A stretch of 64,000 bases of DNA from assembly GCA_018660265.1 (NCBI GenBank), contig JABJKS010000045.1, positions 62,001 through 126,000 of the forward strand, written 5' to 3'. Below, one piece after another: positions 46,431 through 55,985 of this stretch. The notes below the pieces were generated by a model. It was not told where the DNA came from, searched no databases, and worked only from the letters and a program-made list of their open reading frames with translations. The position numbers were made by a program, and so were the translations under genes. The stretch comes from Rhodospirillaceae bacterium (GTDB taxonomy: Bacteria; Pseudomonadota; Alphaproteobacteria; GCA-2731375). Within the stretch, counting starts at the first letter, position 1; every line of letters begins with the position of its first letter.

Positions 46431-48947
46431 ATGGACATACAGAAACCAAAAACAGGTCTATCACGGCGCGATTACATTAAGGCCAATGCCGTTGCCATTG
46501 CCTCCGCAGCCTCGGGCGTGGCGGTGCCGGCGGCCGCTGCAAACCTGGTCACGGACAAATCAGAAACCCAGATGACATGGTCAAAGGCCCCCTGCCGTTT
46601 TTGCGGCACCGGCTGCTCGGTCATGGTGGGTACCAAGGATGGCCGCGTTGTTGCCACCCATGGCGATACAAAGTCAGAGGTCAATCGTGGACTGAATTGC
46701 GTTAAGGGCTATTTCCTGTCGAAAATCATGTACGGCAAGGATCGGCTGACCGCGCCCATGTTGCGCATGACCAATGGCAAGTACAGCAAGAACGGCGATT
46801 TCACCCCCATTACCTGGGATCAGGCGTTCGACATCATGGCCGAAAAATTCAAGGACGCGATCAAGAAAAAGGGTCCGACGTCTGTGGGTATGTTCGGATC
46901 CGGGCAATGGACGGTCTGGGAAGGCTATGCCGCCTCGAAGTTGATGAAGGCGGGCTTCCGATCCAACAATATCGATCCCAACGCACGCCACTGCATGGCC
47001 TCGGCCGTTGGCGGCTTTATGCGGACCTTTGGTATCGACGAGCCCATGGGCTGCTATGACGATATGGAACACGCGGACGCCTTTGTTTTGTGGGGTTCCA
47101 ATATGGCGGAGATGCACCCCATTTTGTGGACCCGGGTGACGGATCGTCGGTTAAGCAATCCCCATGTCAGGGTGGCGGTACTGTCGACCTTTGAACATCG
47201 TTGCTTTGACCTGGCCGACAACGGCATGGTTTTCACGCCGCAGACCGATATGGTGATCCTCAACTTTATCGCCAATTATATTATCGAATCCGGCAAGGTG
47301 AACTATGACTTCGTGAAGAAGCATACGAACTTCCGCCTGGGCAATACGGATATCGGCTATGGCCTGCGACCGGAACATCCATTGCAGATGAAGGCCAAGA
47401 ACGCAAAAAAGGCCGGTGGCTCGAAGCCAATGACGTTCGAGGAATATGCCGCCTTCGTAAAACCCTATACCTTGGAATACGCCGCCAAGATGTCCGGTGT
47501 GCCGGCTGAAAAGTTGGAGGATCTGGCCAAGATGTATGCGGACCCGGGCACCAAAGTCACCTCGTTCTGGACCATGGGGGTCAACCAACATACCCGCGGT
47601 GTGTGGACCAATAACCTGATCTATAATATCCATCTTTTAACTGGCAAGATCTCGGAACCCGGCAATAGCCCATTTTCATTGACCGGACAGCCGTCGGCCT
47701 GTGGTACGGCGCGGGAAGTGGGCACCTTTGCCCACCGTCTACCTGCCGACATGGTGGTGAAGAACCCCAAGCATCGGGCCCTGGCGGAAAAGATCTGGAA
47801 GTTGCCCAGCGGCACCATTCCAGGCAAGCCCGGCTATCATGCCGTGTTGCAGAACCGTATGCTCAAAGACGGCAAGCTCAATGCCTATTGGGTGCAGGTA
47901 AATAACAACGTTCAGGCGTCAGCCAACTTGAACGAGGAAACCTTGCCCGGCTATCGCAATCCGGACAATTTCATCGTTGTCTCCGATGCCTATCCGACCG
48001 TGACCGCACAGGCTGCAGACCTTGTCCTGCCCACTGCCATGTGGGTGGAAAAGGAAGGTGCCTATGGCAATGCGGAACGCCGCACCCAGTTCTGGTATCA
48101 ATTGATCGATGCGCCAGGTGAAAGCAAATCCGATCTGTGGCAATTGGTGGAATTCTCCAAACGCTTCACCACGGACGAAGTCTGGCCCAAGGACCTGCTG
48201 GACCAGAACCCGGAATACAAAGGCAAAACCCTGTACGAGGTGTTGTACAAAAACGGCCAGGTTGATCGCTATCCGTTGAGCGAGATCTCACCCGACTATG
48301 AAAATGACGAGGCCAAGGATTTCGGATTTTACATCCAAAAGGGCCTGTTTGAGGAATATGCCGAATTTGGCCGGGGCCATGCCCACGATCTGGCCCCGTT
48401 CGATACGTATCATGCCGAACGGGGCCTGCGTTGGCCCGTCATCGATGGCAAGGAGACAAAGTGGCGGTTCCGTGAAGGTTCCGACCCTTACGTCAAGGCA
48501 GGCACGGATTTTCAGTTCTATGGCAAGAAGGATGGCAAGGCCATCATCTTTGGCCTGCCGTACGAGCCACCGGCGGAAAGCCCGGATGAAGAATATGATC
48601 TGTGGCTGTCCACGGGGCGGGTGCTGGAACATTGGCATTCCGGTTCCATGACCCAACGGGTACCGGAATTGTACAAGGCCTTTCCCGATGCCGTGGTTTT
48701 CATGCATCCCGATGATGCCAAATCACGGGGCTTAAAGCGGGGTACGGAGGTCCGGATCATCTCCCGTCGTGGCGAGATTAGAACCAGGGTAGAGACCCGT
48801 GGCCGCAATCGCCCGCCCGTTGGCCTGGTATTTGTTCCCTGGTTCGATGCCTCGCAACTGATCAACAAAGTCACACTTGATGCGACGGACCCCCTTTCCA
48901 AACAGACGGATTTTAAAAAATGCGCCATCAAAATTCTTCCCGTTTAG
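46431..48947 (+). CDS. napA: periplasmic nitrate reductase catalytic subunit
   Basis: An 838-residue Mo-bisMGD enzyme reducing nitrate to nitrite in the periplasm. Tat signal SRRDYIKA (11-18) with a following hydrophobic stretch to AAA; 4Fe-4S Cys 55, 58, 62 and 90 (C-x2-C-x3-C-x27-C); the Mo-ligand Cys188 in [14 protein letters not shown]-terminal molydopterin-binding domain with [18 protein letters not shown] 46431 ([10 protein letters not shown]) starts the Tat peptide. Electrons arrive via NapB and NapC. Confidence 0.98.
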   Translation: MDIQKPKTGLSRRDYIKANAVAIASAASGVAVPAAAANLVTDKSETQMTWSKAPCRFCGTGCSVMVGTKDGRVVATHGDTKSEVNRGLNCVKGYFLSKIMYGKDRLTAPMLRMTNGKYSKNGDFTPITWDQAFDIMAEKFKDAIKKKGPTSVGMFGSGQWTVWEGYAASKLMKAGFRSNNIDPNARHCMASAVGGFMRTFGIDEPMGCYDDMEHADAFVLWGSNMAEMHPILWTRVTDRRLSNPHVRVAVLSTFEHRCFDLADNGMVFTPQTDMVILNFIANYIIESGKVNYDFVKKHTNFRLGNTDIGYGLRPEHPLQMKAKNAKKAGGSKPMTFEEYAAFVKPYTLEYAAKMSGVPAEKLEDLAKMYADPGTKVTSFWTMGVNQHTRGVWTNNLIYNIHLLTGKISEPGNSPFSLTGQPSACGTAREVGTFAHRLPADMVVKNPKHRALAEKIWKLPSGTIPGKPGYHAVLQNRMLKDGKLNAYWVQVNNNVQASANLNEETLPGYRNPDNFIVVSDAYPTVTAQAADLVLPTAMWVEKEGAYGNAERRTQFWYQLIDAPGESKSDLWQLVEFSKRFTTDEVWPKDLLDQNPEYKGKTLYEVLYKNGQVDRYPLSEISPDYENDEAKDFGFYIQKGLFEEYAEFGRGHAHDLAPFDTYHAERGLRWPVIDGKETKWRFREGSDPYVKAGTDFQFYGKKDGKAIIFGLPYEPPAESPDEEYDLWLSTGRVLEHWHSGSMTQRVPELYKAFPDAVVFMHPDDAKSRGLKRGTEVRIISRRGEIRTRVETRGRNRPPVGLVFVPWFDASQLINKVTLDATDPLSKQTDFKKCAIKILPV

Positions 48948-49471
48948 AGCGCGCTCGCCCTGCTATGAGAGGTCTGGCTGCATTCACCGGTATTCTGGCC
49001 CTTGTCGTCGTTGCGGTCACTGTCTCGGCCGTTTCGATCGCCGGGCCCAGGTCCGGCACGGTTGAGACAACCGAAGCCGATGCCTTGGCGACCCTGCGCG
49101 GCAGTGCCATCAATATGGAGCAGACCTCCCCCAGGATGGGCAAAGAGGTTAACACGGACCTGCGCCCGGTCCGTAATTACCCAGAGCAACCACCCACCAT
49201 TCCCCATAAGACCCGGGGCTACAAAATCAACCTAAAGGTCAACAAATGCCTCAGCTGTCACAGCCGCCGGGCGGTGGAGCAGTCCCAGGCACCCATGGTC
49301 AGCGTGACCCATTTTATGGATCGTGATGGTCAGGTATTGGCCTCTGTCACGCCGCGCCGGTATTTTTGCAGCCAATGTCATGTGCCGCAGTTGGATGCGA
49401 AACCCTTGGTGGCGAACGATTTCGTTGATGCGGACACTGTCATCCAAGTCATCCGTGCAAAAGGAAACTAG
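48920..49471 (+). CDS. napB: dihaem cytochrome c NapB
   Basis: A 183-residue periplasmic electron-transfer subunit of nitrate reductase. N-terminal signal/anchor ([22 protein letters not shown], ~18-40) and two haem c sites CLSCH (110-114) and CSQCH (150-154), with additional His ligands (HKTRG, VTHFM). ATG 48920 overlaps napA by 28 nt; ATG 48965 (MRGLAAFTG) is the alternative. napC starts 3 nt after its stop. Confidence 0.95.
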   Translation: MRHQNSSRLERARPAMRGLAAFTGILALVVVAVTVSAVSIAGPRSGTVETTEADALATLRGSAINMEQTSPRMGKEVNTDLRPVRNYPEQPPTIPHKTRGYKINLKVNKCLSCHSRRAVEQSQAPMVSVTHFMDRDGQVLASVTPRRYFCSQCHVPQLDAKPLVANDFVDADTVIQVIRAKGN

Positions 49472-49474
49472 GCC

Positions 49475-50071
49475 GTGAGTATCATTGCGCGATCCATGGC
49501 GTTGTTGGGATTGCTCAGCCGTCCCAGCCGCCATTACAGCCTGGCGTTCCTGACCTTTGGCGGGTTTATTGCCGGGATCATATTCTGGGGCGCTTTCAAT
49601 ACCGCGTTGGAGGTGACCAACACCGAGGCGTTCTGCATCTCGTGTCATGAAATGCGCAATAACGTCTACGAGGAACTGCGCGAAACCGTACATTACTCCA
49701 ACCGCTCCGGCGTACGTGCCACCTGTCCCGATTGTCATGTGCCCCACGAATGGACTGACAAGATCGCGCGCAAGATGGCCGCCACGAAAGAGGTTTGGGG
49801 CAAGGTCTTCGGGACCATTAGTACACGGGAGAAATTTCAGGATAAGCGTCTGGAACTCGCCATGCATGAATGGGCGAGATTTAAAGCAAACGATTCTCTG
49901 GAGTGCCGGAACTGCCATGAATATGTCTATATGGATATCACGGCGCAAAGCCCCCGGGCAGCGGACCATCATGAACGTCTGCTGAAGAATGGCGAGAAGA
50001 CCTGTATCGACTGTCACAAGGGTATCGCCCATGAATTGCCCGATATGTCGAACGTGAAGGGCTGGAAATAG
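49475..50071 (+). CDS. napC: tetrahaem quinol dehydrogenase NapC
   Basis: A 198-residue NapC/NirT-family protein. One N-terminal membrane helix ([20 protein letters not shown], ~22-41), then four haem c sites CISCH (54-58), CPDCH (84-88), CRNCH (144-148) and CIDCH (177-181). It oxidises quinol in the membrane and passes electrons to NapB/NapA. GTG 49475, with AAAAGGAAAC upstream. It is the last gene of napEDABC; there is no napF, napG or napH. Confidence 0.97.
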   Translation: MSIIARSMALLGLLSRPSRHYSLAFLTFGGFIAGIIFWGAFNTALEVTNTEAFCISCHEMRNNVYEELRETVHYSNRSGVRATCPDCHVPHEWTDKIARKMAATKEVWGKVFGTISTREKFQDKRLELAMHEWARFKANDSLECRNCHEYVYMDITAQSPRAADHHERLLKNGEKTCIDCHKGIAHELPDMSNVKGWK

Positions 50072-50130
50072 GGCTGGAACGAGGCCTTGAATTGGGGCGG
50101 GAACTAGGGCGGGAACTAGGGCGGCCCAGG
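50071..50130. repeat. 12 bp tandem repeat array starting at the napC stop
   Basis: Five 12 bp units (50071-50082, -50094, -50106, -50118, -50130), of which two (50095-50118) are identical copies of GGGCGGGAACTA. The first unit contains the last base of napC's TAG. The spacer to the MFS gene also carries a TTGACA (50140-50145) without a convincing -10 and a 10 bp repeat (50178-50207). Confidence 0.7.
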
Positions 50131-50177
50131 CAGCCCCGCTTGACAGTTGATGGGGCGTTGTAGGACAAGGGTCGCAT

Positions 50178-50207
50178 CTGCAACGTCCTGCAACGTTCTG
50201 CACCACC
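50178..50207. repeat. three 10 bp direct repeats before the MFS gene
   Basis: CTGCAACGTC (50178), CTGCAACGTT (50188) and CTGCACCACC (50198) recur at exactly 10 bp, one helical turn, 35-64 bp before the MFS start. Could be a multi-site operator or simple slippage. Confidence 0.4.
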
Positions 50208-50241
50208 CTGAAATATCGAATAGAGTGCCCAGCCCCGATCC

Positions 50242-51471
50242 ATGTCGCAACGTGAGCCCAGTATAGAAATTAGGTATGGCTGGGTGATCCTGATCGCCTC
50301 GCTTATTATTCATACGATCGGACTTGGTGCCCCCAATATTCTGTTCGTTACCCTGAAACCCATCGCCGAAGATTTAGGCACGGCACGGGCGGTGCCGTCG
50401 TTTGCCTATTCCCTGTTGATGCTGGGCACGGGTATCGGCGGCATTGGCATGGGCTGGTGGTTGGACAAGCGCGGGGTGATGCAGCCGGTCCTGTTTGGTG
50501 CCGTGATGATTGCTTTGGGGTCTTTCCTTGCCGCCCAGTCCGAGGGGAAGTGGAGCCTGTATCTGGCCAATGGTGTTCTCATCGGCCTGTTGGGCAAGGC
50601 CGCCATGATCGCGCCCCTGGTGGCCAACGCGACCCGCTGGTTTGACCGTCACCGGGGCCTGGCTGTGTCCATTATCGCATCCGGTCAGGGCGTGGCGGGC
50701 GTGATCTGGCCGCCCGTCGTGCGCTACATAAATGATGGCGGCGGCTGGCGGGAAGTTTATCAGTACTACGGTATTTTCGTCTTGTTCACGATGATCCCGT
50801 TAGCCTTTTTGCTTCGCCCAAAGCCTCCCGTAGTCGTCGTCGGCGCGGTAGAACCGGGAATTACTCAGACGGAACAGGTATTAGGATTATCTCCCCGGGC
50901 CGTGCAAGTGGCTATGTGGTTCGCTGTCGTGGGCTGTTGTATGGCGATGGCCATGCCCACCGTGCATTTGTTCAGCTACGCCACGGATCTTGGCTTTGCC
51001 GCTGCGCGGGCGGCTGAAGTGTTGTCTCTGTTGTTTGGCGCGGCATTTTTCTCCCGCATCGCTTTTGGCATGCTGGCGGACCGGATCGGCGGTGTGCGCA
51101 CATTGTTGATCGGCTCCTGCTGCCAGGCGACCATGTTGTTGGTGTTTTCCCAGGTGGACACGTTGACTGGCCTGTACGTTGCGGCCTTTATGTTCGGACT
51201 GGGGTTTTCGGGCATCATGCCATGCTATGCCCTGATGATCCGTTTGTACTTCCCCGTTGGCGAGGCCGGTTGGCGCATTGCCGGGCAATATCTATTCGCC
51301 TCGGCAGGTATGGCCGCGGGCGGTTTGATGGGCGGGGCGATCTACGATTTGACGGGCAGTTATACCAATGCCTTTTTGGCGGGGTTCTCCTTTAACCTTA
51401 TGAATCTGGCCATTGTTGCCTTCCTTTATACCCGGCAACGCCGTATCAGCCTGCAAGGTGCTGTTGCTTAG
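50242..51471 (+). CDS. major facilitator superfamily transporter (OFA/monocarboxylate-like)
   Basis: A 409-residue transporter with 12 predicted helices. First helix WVILIASLIIHTIGLGAPNI; the A-motif-like loop GMGWWLDKRGVMQP lies between TM2 and TM3; second-half loop GMLADRIGGVRTLLIG. Resembles oxalate/formate-antiporter-family and monocarboxylate carriers. It follows napC but the spacer holds two repeat arrays, so operon membership is uncertain. Substrate unknown; not clearly NarK. Confidence 0.85.
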   Translation: MSQREPSIEIRYGWVILIASLIIHTIGLGAPNILFVTLKPIAEDLGTARAVPSFAYSLLMLGTGIGGIGMGWWLDKRGVMQPVLFGAVMIALGSFLAAQSEGKWSLYLANGVLIGLLGKAAMIAPLVANATRWFDRHRGLAVSIIASGQGVAGVIWPPVVRYINDGGGWREVYQYYGIFVLFTMIPLAFLLRPKPPVVVVGAVEPGITQTEQVLGLSPRAVQVAMWFAVVGCCMAMAMPTVHLFSYATDLGFAAARAAEVLSLLFGAAFFSRIAFGMLADRIGGVRTLLIGSCCQATMLLVFSQVDTLTGLYVAAFMFGLGFSGIMPCYALMIRLYFPVGEAGWRIAGQYLFASAGMAAGGLMGGAIYDLTGSYTNAFLAGFSFNLMNLAIVAFLYTRQRRISLQGAVA

Positions 51472-51527
51472 GTCATATCTTGGTTGGTTTGCACCAATTT
51501 CGGGACCATTCGCCGCAGCGAGACTGT

Positions 51528-51556
51528 ATTGTCAGGACGGACAATCAATCTAATAT
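51528..51556 (+). promoter_or_regulatory. promoter-like pair with overlapping dyad before the Usp gene
   Basis: TTGTCA (51529-51534), 16 bp, TAATAT (51551-51556). ATTGTC-AGGACG-GACAAT (51528-51545), an 18 bp dyad, overlaps the -35, as an operator would. A further palindrome TTGGT-TTGC-ACCAA (51484-51497) lies upstream. Confidence 0.35.
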
Positions 51557-51588
51557 ATTAAGTGGTGATGAATGGAGGAGATTTGGTC

Positions 51589-52434
51589 ATGACCTACAAG
51601 CGTATCATGGTACCCCTGAACGGTTTGGATGATCCCAGGCACGCGCTTGCCATAGCCTTTGATCTGGGGCGGCGCTTCGAAGGCGAAGTCGTCGGCATGC
51701 ATGCCGAAGTCGATACCGCATCATCCCTGCCCTATATGGGAGAAAGCATGTCAGGTGCTTTGGTTGAGACGATGATTGCCAATATGGATAACGCGACCGG
51801 CCAGCGCCGGAACATCGCCAAGGCTGCTTTTGAGGCGGCCCAACAGGCAGCCGGCAGCGAAGGAAAAGCCGGAATGGGAAGTTTCGTTGTCTACCAGGGC
51901 CAGGAAGATGATCTGCTGGCCTGGCACGGTCGTCTTGCCGATCTCGTCGTCGTGGGCCGACCGGAAGATGCCTCCGCGTTGAATGAAAGCCCCACCATAC
52001 ATGCTGCGATCATGGAAACCGGCCGTCCCGTCCTTGTCGCTCCGCCAGGGGAGACAAAAACCCTGGGGCGCAACATCATGATCGCCTGGAACGGCTCCCC
52101 CCAGGCCGTGCGTGCCATCGCCGCCGCCTTGCCGTTGTTGCAGGAGGCCGAGGCGATCACCCTGTTGTCCATCGAAGAAGGCGGGATAGACGGCCCGCCC
52201 GCCGCCGAGGCAGTAGACTATCTGGCAGCCCATGGCTGCCAGGCCCAGGCTGTAGCTCTGTCAAAAGGCCATGGCACGGTTGGTGATACCTTGTTGCTTG
52301 CAGCCCATAATGAAGGCGCTGATTTAATGGTGATGGGGGCCTATACCCACAACCGCATCCGCCAGTTCATTTTTGGCGGCGCAACATTAGAGGCCTTATT
52401 GGACGCCACCATCCCGGTCCTCATGGCTCATTAG
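51589..52434 (+). CDS. tandem universal stress protein (UspA x2)
   Basis: A 281-residue protein of two UspA domains (~1-145 and ~160-281). It opens YKRIMVPLNGLDDPRHALAIAFDLG; the second domain begins NIMIAWNGSPQAVRAIAAALPLL and ends with the nucleotide-binding-like GAYTHNRIRQFIFGGATLEAL. Usp proteins bind ATP or act in stress and anaerobic survival. ATG 51589 is fixed by GGAGGAG (51574-51580). Directly downstream of the nap/MFS block. Confidence 0.9.
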   Translation: MTYKRIMVPLNGLDDPRHALAIAFDLGRRFEGEVVGMHAEVDTASSLPYMGESMSGALVETMIANMDNATGQRRNIAKAAFEAAQQAAGSEGKAGMGSFVVYQGQEDDLLAWHGRLADLVVVGRPEDASALNESPTIHAAIMETGRPVLVAPPGETKTLGRNIMIAWNGSPQAVRAIAAALPLLQEAEAITLLSIEEGGIDGPPAAEAVDYLAAHGCQAQAVALSKGHGTVGDTLLLAAHNEGADLMVMGAYTHNRIRQFIFGGATLEALLDATIPVLMAH

Positions 52435-52619
52435 GGTCGTTTCCGGCTTACGCCGGATCGTTGGACGAGGCGGCTTGGGTCCGTGCCCCGCATATAAAGG
52501 GCATCCTTGGTGCGTTCCGCGCGGACCATGTCGAAATGGGTCAAAAATGCCTCCATTTCGTCCAGATCCGGTGACCGCAGTCGCCCGTAAGCAAGTTCCC
52601 GCACTTTGACGATGGCCAT
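52431..52619 (-). pseudogene. truncated VOC/glyoxalase-like gene remnant
   Basis: A 62-residue frame whose first ~48 residues (MAIVKVRELAYGRLRSPDLD, then MEAFLTHFDMVRAERTKDALYMRGTDP) match the opening beta-alpha-beta unit of a VOC (vicinal oxygen chelate) dioxygenase-like protein. It then diverges (SRLVQRSGVSRKRP) and stops, with the rest of the gene missing: the adjoining DNA is the intact 3-prime end of the Usp gene, which it overlaps by 4 nt. I read this as a deletion remnant. Function lost or unknown. Confidence 0.6.
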
Positions 52620-52714
52620 AATATTACACTCACCATTTGACCAAAAAGCTTATAGCAATATAGGCGAATTGGTAGTCCTGGTATTATTCGCCAAAGGTGT
52701 TAGATAATGAGGCT

Positions 52715-53467
52715 ATGAATGAAACATCAGCGAACAGCCGCCGCACCCTGGTTCTGACCGGGGCCAGCCGGGGTATTGGCCATGCCACGGTCAAGCGATT
52801 TTCATCGGCGGGATGGCGGGTCATAACCTGTTCCCGCCACCCCTTTCCCGAAGATTGCCCGTGGGAGGCAGGGCCGGAAGATCATTTGCAGGTCGATCTG
52901 GCAGACCCGGCGGATATTGAGGCTGGCATTGCTGAATTGAAAAATCGCCTGGGTGGTGGCCCATTGCATGCGCTGGTTAACAATGCGGGTATTTCACCGA
53001 AAGCAGGCGATGGCAGCCGCCTATCCAGCCTGACAACGGATATGGATACCTGGCGTCAGGTGACGCAGGTAAATTTTTACGCACCCATCATATTGGCCCG
53101 GGGTCTGCTGGATGAATTACGGCTGGCCAAGGGCTCTGTGGTCAATGTCACTTCCATCGCAGGCAGCCGGGTGCATATGTTCGCTGGTACCGCCTATGCC
53201 ACTTCGAAAGCGGCCCTGGCATCCCTGACGCGAGAGATGGCGGCGGATTTCGCACCCCTGGGCGTGCGGGTCAATGCCATTGCGCCGGGGGAGATCAAGA
53301 CAGAGATTTTGTCCCCCGATACGGAGGCGCTGTTGGCACCGACCATTCCCATGCGCCGACTGGGCACACCTGAGGAGGTTGCCAAGACGATCTATTTCCT
53401 GTGTACGGAGCAATCCAGCTATGTGAATGGCGCGGAAATCCACATCAACGGCGGCCAGCACGTCTGA
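52715..53467 (+). CDS. short-chain dehydrogenase/reductase
   Basis: A 250-residue classical SDR. Cofactor motif TGASRGIGHA (~20), NNAG (~90), catalytic Ser in VTSIAG and Tyr/Lys in YATSKAALASL, C-terminal INGGQHV. NADPH or NADH use and substrate are not inferable; related to 3-oxoacyl-ACP reductases. ATG 52715; GTG 52697 would add six residues. The stop shares one base with the next gene's ATG (TGATG), so it is coupled to the downstream HDAC-like gene. Confidence 0.88.
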   Translation: MNETSANSRRTLVLTGASRGIGHATVKRFSSAGWRVITCSRHPFPEDCPWEAGPEDHLQVDLADPADIEAGIAELKNRLGGGPLHALVNNAGISPKAGDGSRLSSLTTDMDTWRQVTQVNFYAPIILARGLLDELRLAKGSVVNVTSIAGSRVHMFAGTAYATSKAALASLTREMAADFAPLGVRVNAIAPGEIKTEILSPDTEALLAPTIPMRRLGTPEEVAKTIYFLCTEQSSYVNGAEIHINGGQHV

Positions 53468-54501
53468 TGCGCCCGATACGTGTTGTCCACAGCCCCGCCC
53501 ACGCTGGCCATGACCCCGAAAGCTTTATCCGGGCCGGTCGTTTCGCGCCCTCTCCCGAATGTCCGGAGCGGGCCCATCGGTTGTTCGCGGCGGTGGAGAA
53601 AGCTGGCTACGAAATAGTACCGCCGCAAGATCACGGCATGGATGCGATAGCCGCCGTGCATCCACCCGACTATCTGGATTTTCTGCAAAATGGCCTGGCC
53701 GAATGGCAGAAGCTGCCCGATGCCGGGCCCAATATAGTACCGAACATGCATCCCGGCCGGCATATGCAGGCGCGGCCCCAGGCGATTGTGGGCAAGGCCG
53801 GTTATTATATGGCTGATACCGGCTGCCCCATCGGGCCGGGAACATGGGGCGCAGTGGCATCTTCCGCCCAGGTTGCACTTACCGCTGCCGACCTGGTTCT
53901 GGGCGGCGATGATGCCGCTTATGCCCTGTGCCGTCCGCCGGGCCATCATGCCTATGGGGACCAGGCGGGTGGTTTTTGCTTCCTCAACAATGTGGCCATT
54001 GCGGCGCAGTATATGCGCGGCAAGACGGACCGGGTGGCGATCCTGGATGTGGATGTACATCACGGCAACGGAACCCAGGGCATATTTTATGACCGCGGCG
54101 ATGTGCTGTTCTGCTCCCTGCATGGTGAACCATCTGTGTTCTACCCCTATTATGCGGGTTATGGCGATGAGCGGGGGACGGGCGCGGGGGAAGGCTTTAA
54201 TCTGAACCTGCCGCAAGCGCCGGGTACGGCTGACGATGCCTATTTGCAGGCTATGGCGACGGCCTTGCAGGCGATCAAGGACTTCGCGCCGGGCTATTTA
54301 CTGGTTTCGTTGGGTCTGGACGCCCAGGAAAATGACCCTTTGGGCATTCTATCCATCACCACGCAAGGCTTCTCTCGTATGGCAGCGGATATCAGCGCTT
54401 TGGGCCTGCCAACCTTGATTGTGCAGGAGGGCGGTTATCTGTGCGACGAGATTGAGGATAATCTGTTGGCGTTCTTGAGCGGTTTTGAGGCCGCTCGTTA
54501 G
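53467..54501 (+). CDS. second histone deacetylase-family (acetylpolyamine amidohydrolase-like) protein
   Basis: A 344-residue arginase-fold zinc hydrolase. RPPGHHAYGDQAGGFCFLNN contains the tandem His; metal ligands fit LDVDVHHGNGTQGIF and SLGLDAQENDP; the C-terminal VQEGGY carries the catalytic Tyr context. The N-terminal extension to ~110 (HAGHDPESFIRAGRFAPSPE) is that of acetylpolyamine amidohydrolases. Coupled to the SDR upstream. Stop TAG is followed at once by AGC, the start of a repeat region. Distinct from the 28781 paralogue. Confidence 0.88.
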   Translation: MRPIRVVHSPAHAGHDPESFIRAGRFAPSPECPERAHRLFAAVEKAGYEIVPPQDHGMDAIAAVHPPDYLDFLQNGLAEWQKLPDAGPNIVPNMHPGRHMQARPQAIVGKAGYYMADTGCPIGPGTWGAVASSAQVALTAADLVLGGDDAAYALCRPPGHHAYGDQAGGFCFLNNVAIAAQYMRGKTDRVAILDVDVHHGNGTQGIFYDRGDVLFCSLHGEPSVFYPYYAGYGDERGTGAGEGFNLNLPQAPGTADDAYLQAMATALQAIKDFAPGYLLVSLGLDAQENDPLGILSITTQGFSRMAADISALGLPTLIVQEGGYLCDEIEDNLLAFLSGFEAAR

Positions 54502-54640
54502 AGCGTCTGTTTGCCCGTCTGGAATGTGGTGTCAACATGGATTGCCGGATCAAGTCCGGCAATGACGGAAATTGAGGAAATAATGGCTGGAAAAAGCCAA
54601 TAATGTCATGCCCACACATGATCCGGGCATCCAGGGCGAT
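54499..54640. repeat. mosaic palindromic repeat region between HDAC-like and HIT genes
   Basis: Contains ATTGCCGGA-TCAAG-TCCGGCAAT (54541-54563, 9 bp stem), TGGCT-GGAAAA-AGCCA (near 54585) and TGCCC-N11-GGGCA (54608-54628). No convincing gene within 54502-54683. These units resemble dispersed extragenic palindromes; the first hairpin could end the HDAC-like transcript. Confidence 0.5.
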
Positions 54641-54683
54641 GCGCTGTGAAGTAGGCTCGCTGCACGTCGCCGACTCATCCGCC

Positions 54684-55052
54684 CTAATCCTGGGCCTTGA
54701 TCATCCGGCCCGCGATGGGGCGACCGCCAAAAATATGCATATGAAAATGCGGCACCTCTTGGTGGGCATCCACGCCATTATTGGCAACCAGGCGATAGCC
54801 GCTTTCGGTGACGCCGGATAATTTCGCGGTTTCCGCCACGGCCTGTATAAATCCGCCCATTTCCTCCACACTGGCGCCGGCGTGAAATTCTTCCAGGTTG
54901 GTGTACGGTCCTTTGGGAATAACCAGCACGTGGACGGGCATCTGCGGGCTGATATCATTGAAGGCCAGGGCGTGGTCGTTTTCGTAGACCTTATTGCAAG
55001 GGATTTCACCGCGCAAAATCCTGGCAAAAATATTGTTCTGGTCATAGGCCAT
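54684..55052 (-). CDS. HIT-family nucleotide hydrolase
   Basis: A 122-residue histidine-triad protein. The HxHxH motif is VPHFHMHIFGG (~101-111), with NIFARILRGEIPCNKVYEND and DISPQMPVHVLVIPK typical of Hint/YcfF-like purine nucleoside phosphoramidases. ATG 55052. It follows hisE on the minus strand as the last gene of the histidine block, a common pairing. Confidence 0.92.
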   Translation of the reverse strand: MAYDQNNIFARILRGEIPCNKVYENDHALAFNDISPQMPVHVLVIPKGPYTNLEEFHAGASVEEMGGFIQAVAETAKLSGVTESGYRLVANNGVDAHQEVPHFHMHIFGGRPIAGRMIKAQD

Positions 55053-55068
55053 GGTGGGATGCGCCTTT

Positions 55069-55431
55069 CTATTTGTTCTTGTCTTTTTTCTGTTTTTTCT
55101 TTTTCACATCACCGGCCCCGATGCGCCGTTTGTACAATACATCATAGACTTCGTCGGGCTTCACGCCTTTGGCGGCCCACAGGACCAACAGGTGGTACAG
55201 CAGATCGGCGCTTTCCTCCAACAGATCCTGGTGGGTTTCGGCCAGGGCGGCGACCACGGTCTCTGTCGCTTCTTCGCCGACCTTCTGGCAGATCTTTGGC
55301 AGACCTTTGGCCATCAGGCGGGCGGTCCATGATTCAGCTGGGTCCGCACCACGGCGTTGTTCGATAACGCCGTACAGCTGATCCAGGATCGCTGCGCCCT
55401 GTTCGGCTTCCGGAATTTCTTGCTCTGACAT
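55069..55431 (-). CDS. hisE: phosphoribosyl-ATP diphosphatase
   Basis: A 120-residue second-step histidine-biosynthesis enzyme (all-alpha NTP-pyrophosphohydrolase). The core has KVGEEATETVVAAL and ESADLLYHLLVLW with the metal-binding EExxE/ExxD acids. The tail KKKKQKKDKNK is unusually basic. ATG 55431. HisI is not fused and not in this window. It is separated from hisF by sixA. Confidence 0.93.
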   Translation of the reverse strand: MSEQEIPEAEQGAAILDQLYGVIEQRRGADPAESWTARLMAKGLPKICQKVGEEATETVVAALAETHQDLLEESADLLYHLLVLWAAKGVKPDEVYDVLYKRRIGAGDVKKKKQKKDKNK

Positions 55432-55468
55432 ATTTACGAACTTTCGTTTAGATGATGATTGGGCCAGA

Positions 55469-55984
55469 TCACTGGGCCAGATCTTTGGGTGTGACAAATA
55501 ATTTCGGTTGGCCGGTCCGCCCACGAACGCCCGGCCATGCTTGATTGAATTGAAATGCGACCAGGGCGGCGGAGGGAAATTCCGAATACAGTCGCCGCAT
55601 TATAGGGCCATCGCTGACATCGGCGTAATACATCGCCGCCTCGTGCAGGCCCGGATTATGGGCGATGATCATGACGTTTTCTGCATCTTCCGGCAGCTCG
55701 CGTATGCGTTTATCCAGACCGGCGGCGGAACATAGGTACAGATCCCGTTCAATCTGGGCCTGGGGTGGATTGGCCAGACAGGCCGCGATCAGGGTCCAGG
55801 TCTGCTGGGTGCGTTGTGCCGCAGAACAAAGGACCAGATCCAGATCGCCGGGAATTTGTGCCAGATAACGCCCTATCAACGTCGCTTCCTCGCTACCGCG
55901 GGCATTCAAGGTGCGGCCAAGGTCACCCTGTTCCGGTGTGCCCGCATTGGCATCCCCATGGCGCAATAGATACAGGGTCGGCAT
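55469..55984 (-). CDS. SixA-like phosphohistidine phosphatase
   Basis: A 171-residue histidine-phosphatase-superfamily protein. Catalytic RHG in LYLLRHGDA (~5-13), second His in IIAHNPGLHEA (~110), and CSAAQRTQQTW. Related to SixA, which dephosphorylates phosphohistidine in phosphorelays. Inserted between hisF (1 nt gap) and hisE in the his operon; a direct role in histidine synthesis is not implied. Confidence 0.88.
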   Translation of the reverse strand: MPTLYLLRHGDANAGTPEQGDLGRTLNARGSEEATLIGRYLAQIPGDLDLVLCSAAQRTQQTWTLIAACLANPPQAQIERDLYLCSAAGLDKRIRELPEDAENVMIIAHNPGLHEAAMYYADVSDGPIMRRLYSEFPSAALVAFQFNQAWPGVRGRTGQPKLFVTPKDLAQ

Positions 55985-55985
55985 C

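Noticed and set aside
50140-50168. TTGACA promoter before the MFS gene
   Set aside because: No acceptable -10 at 16-18 bp.
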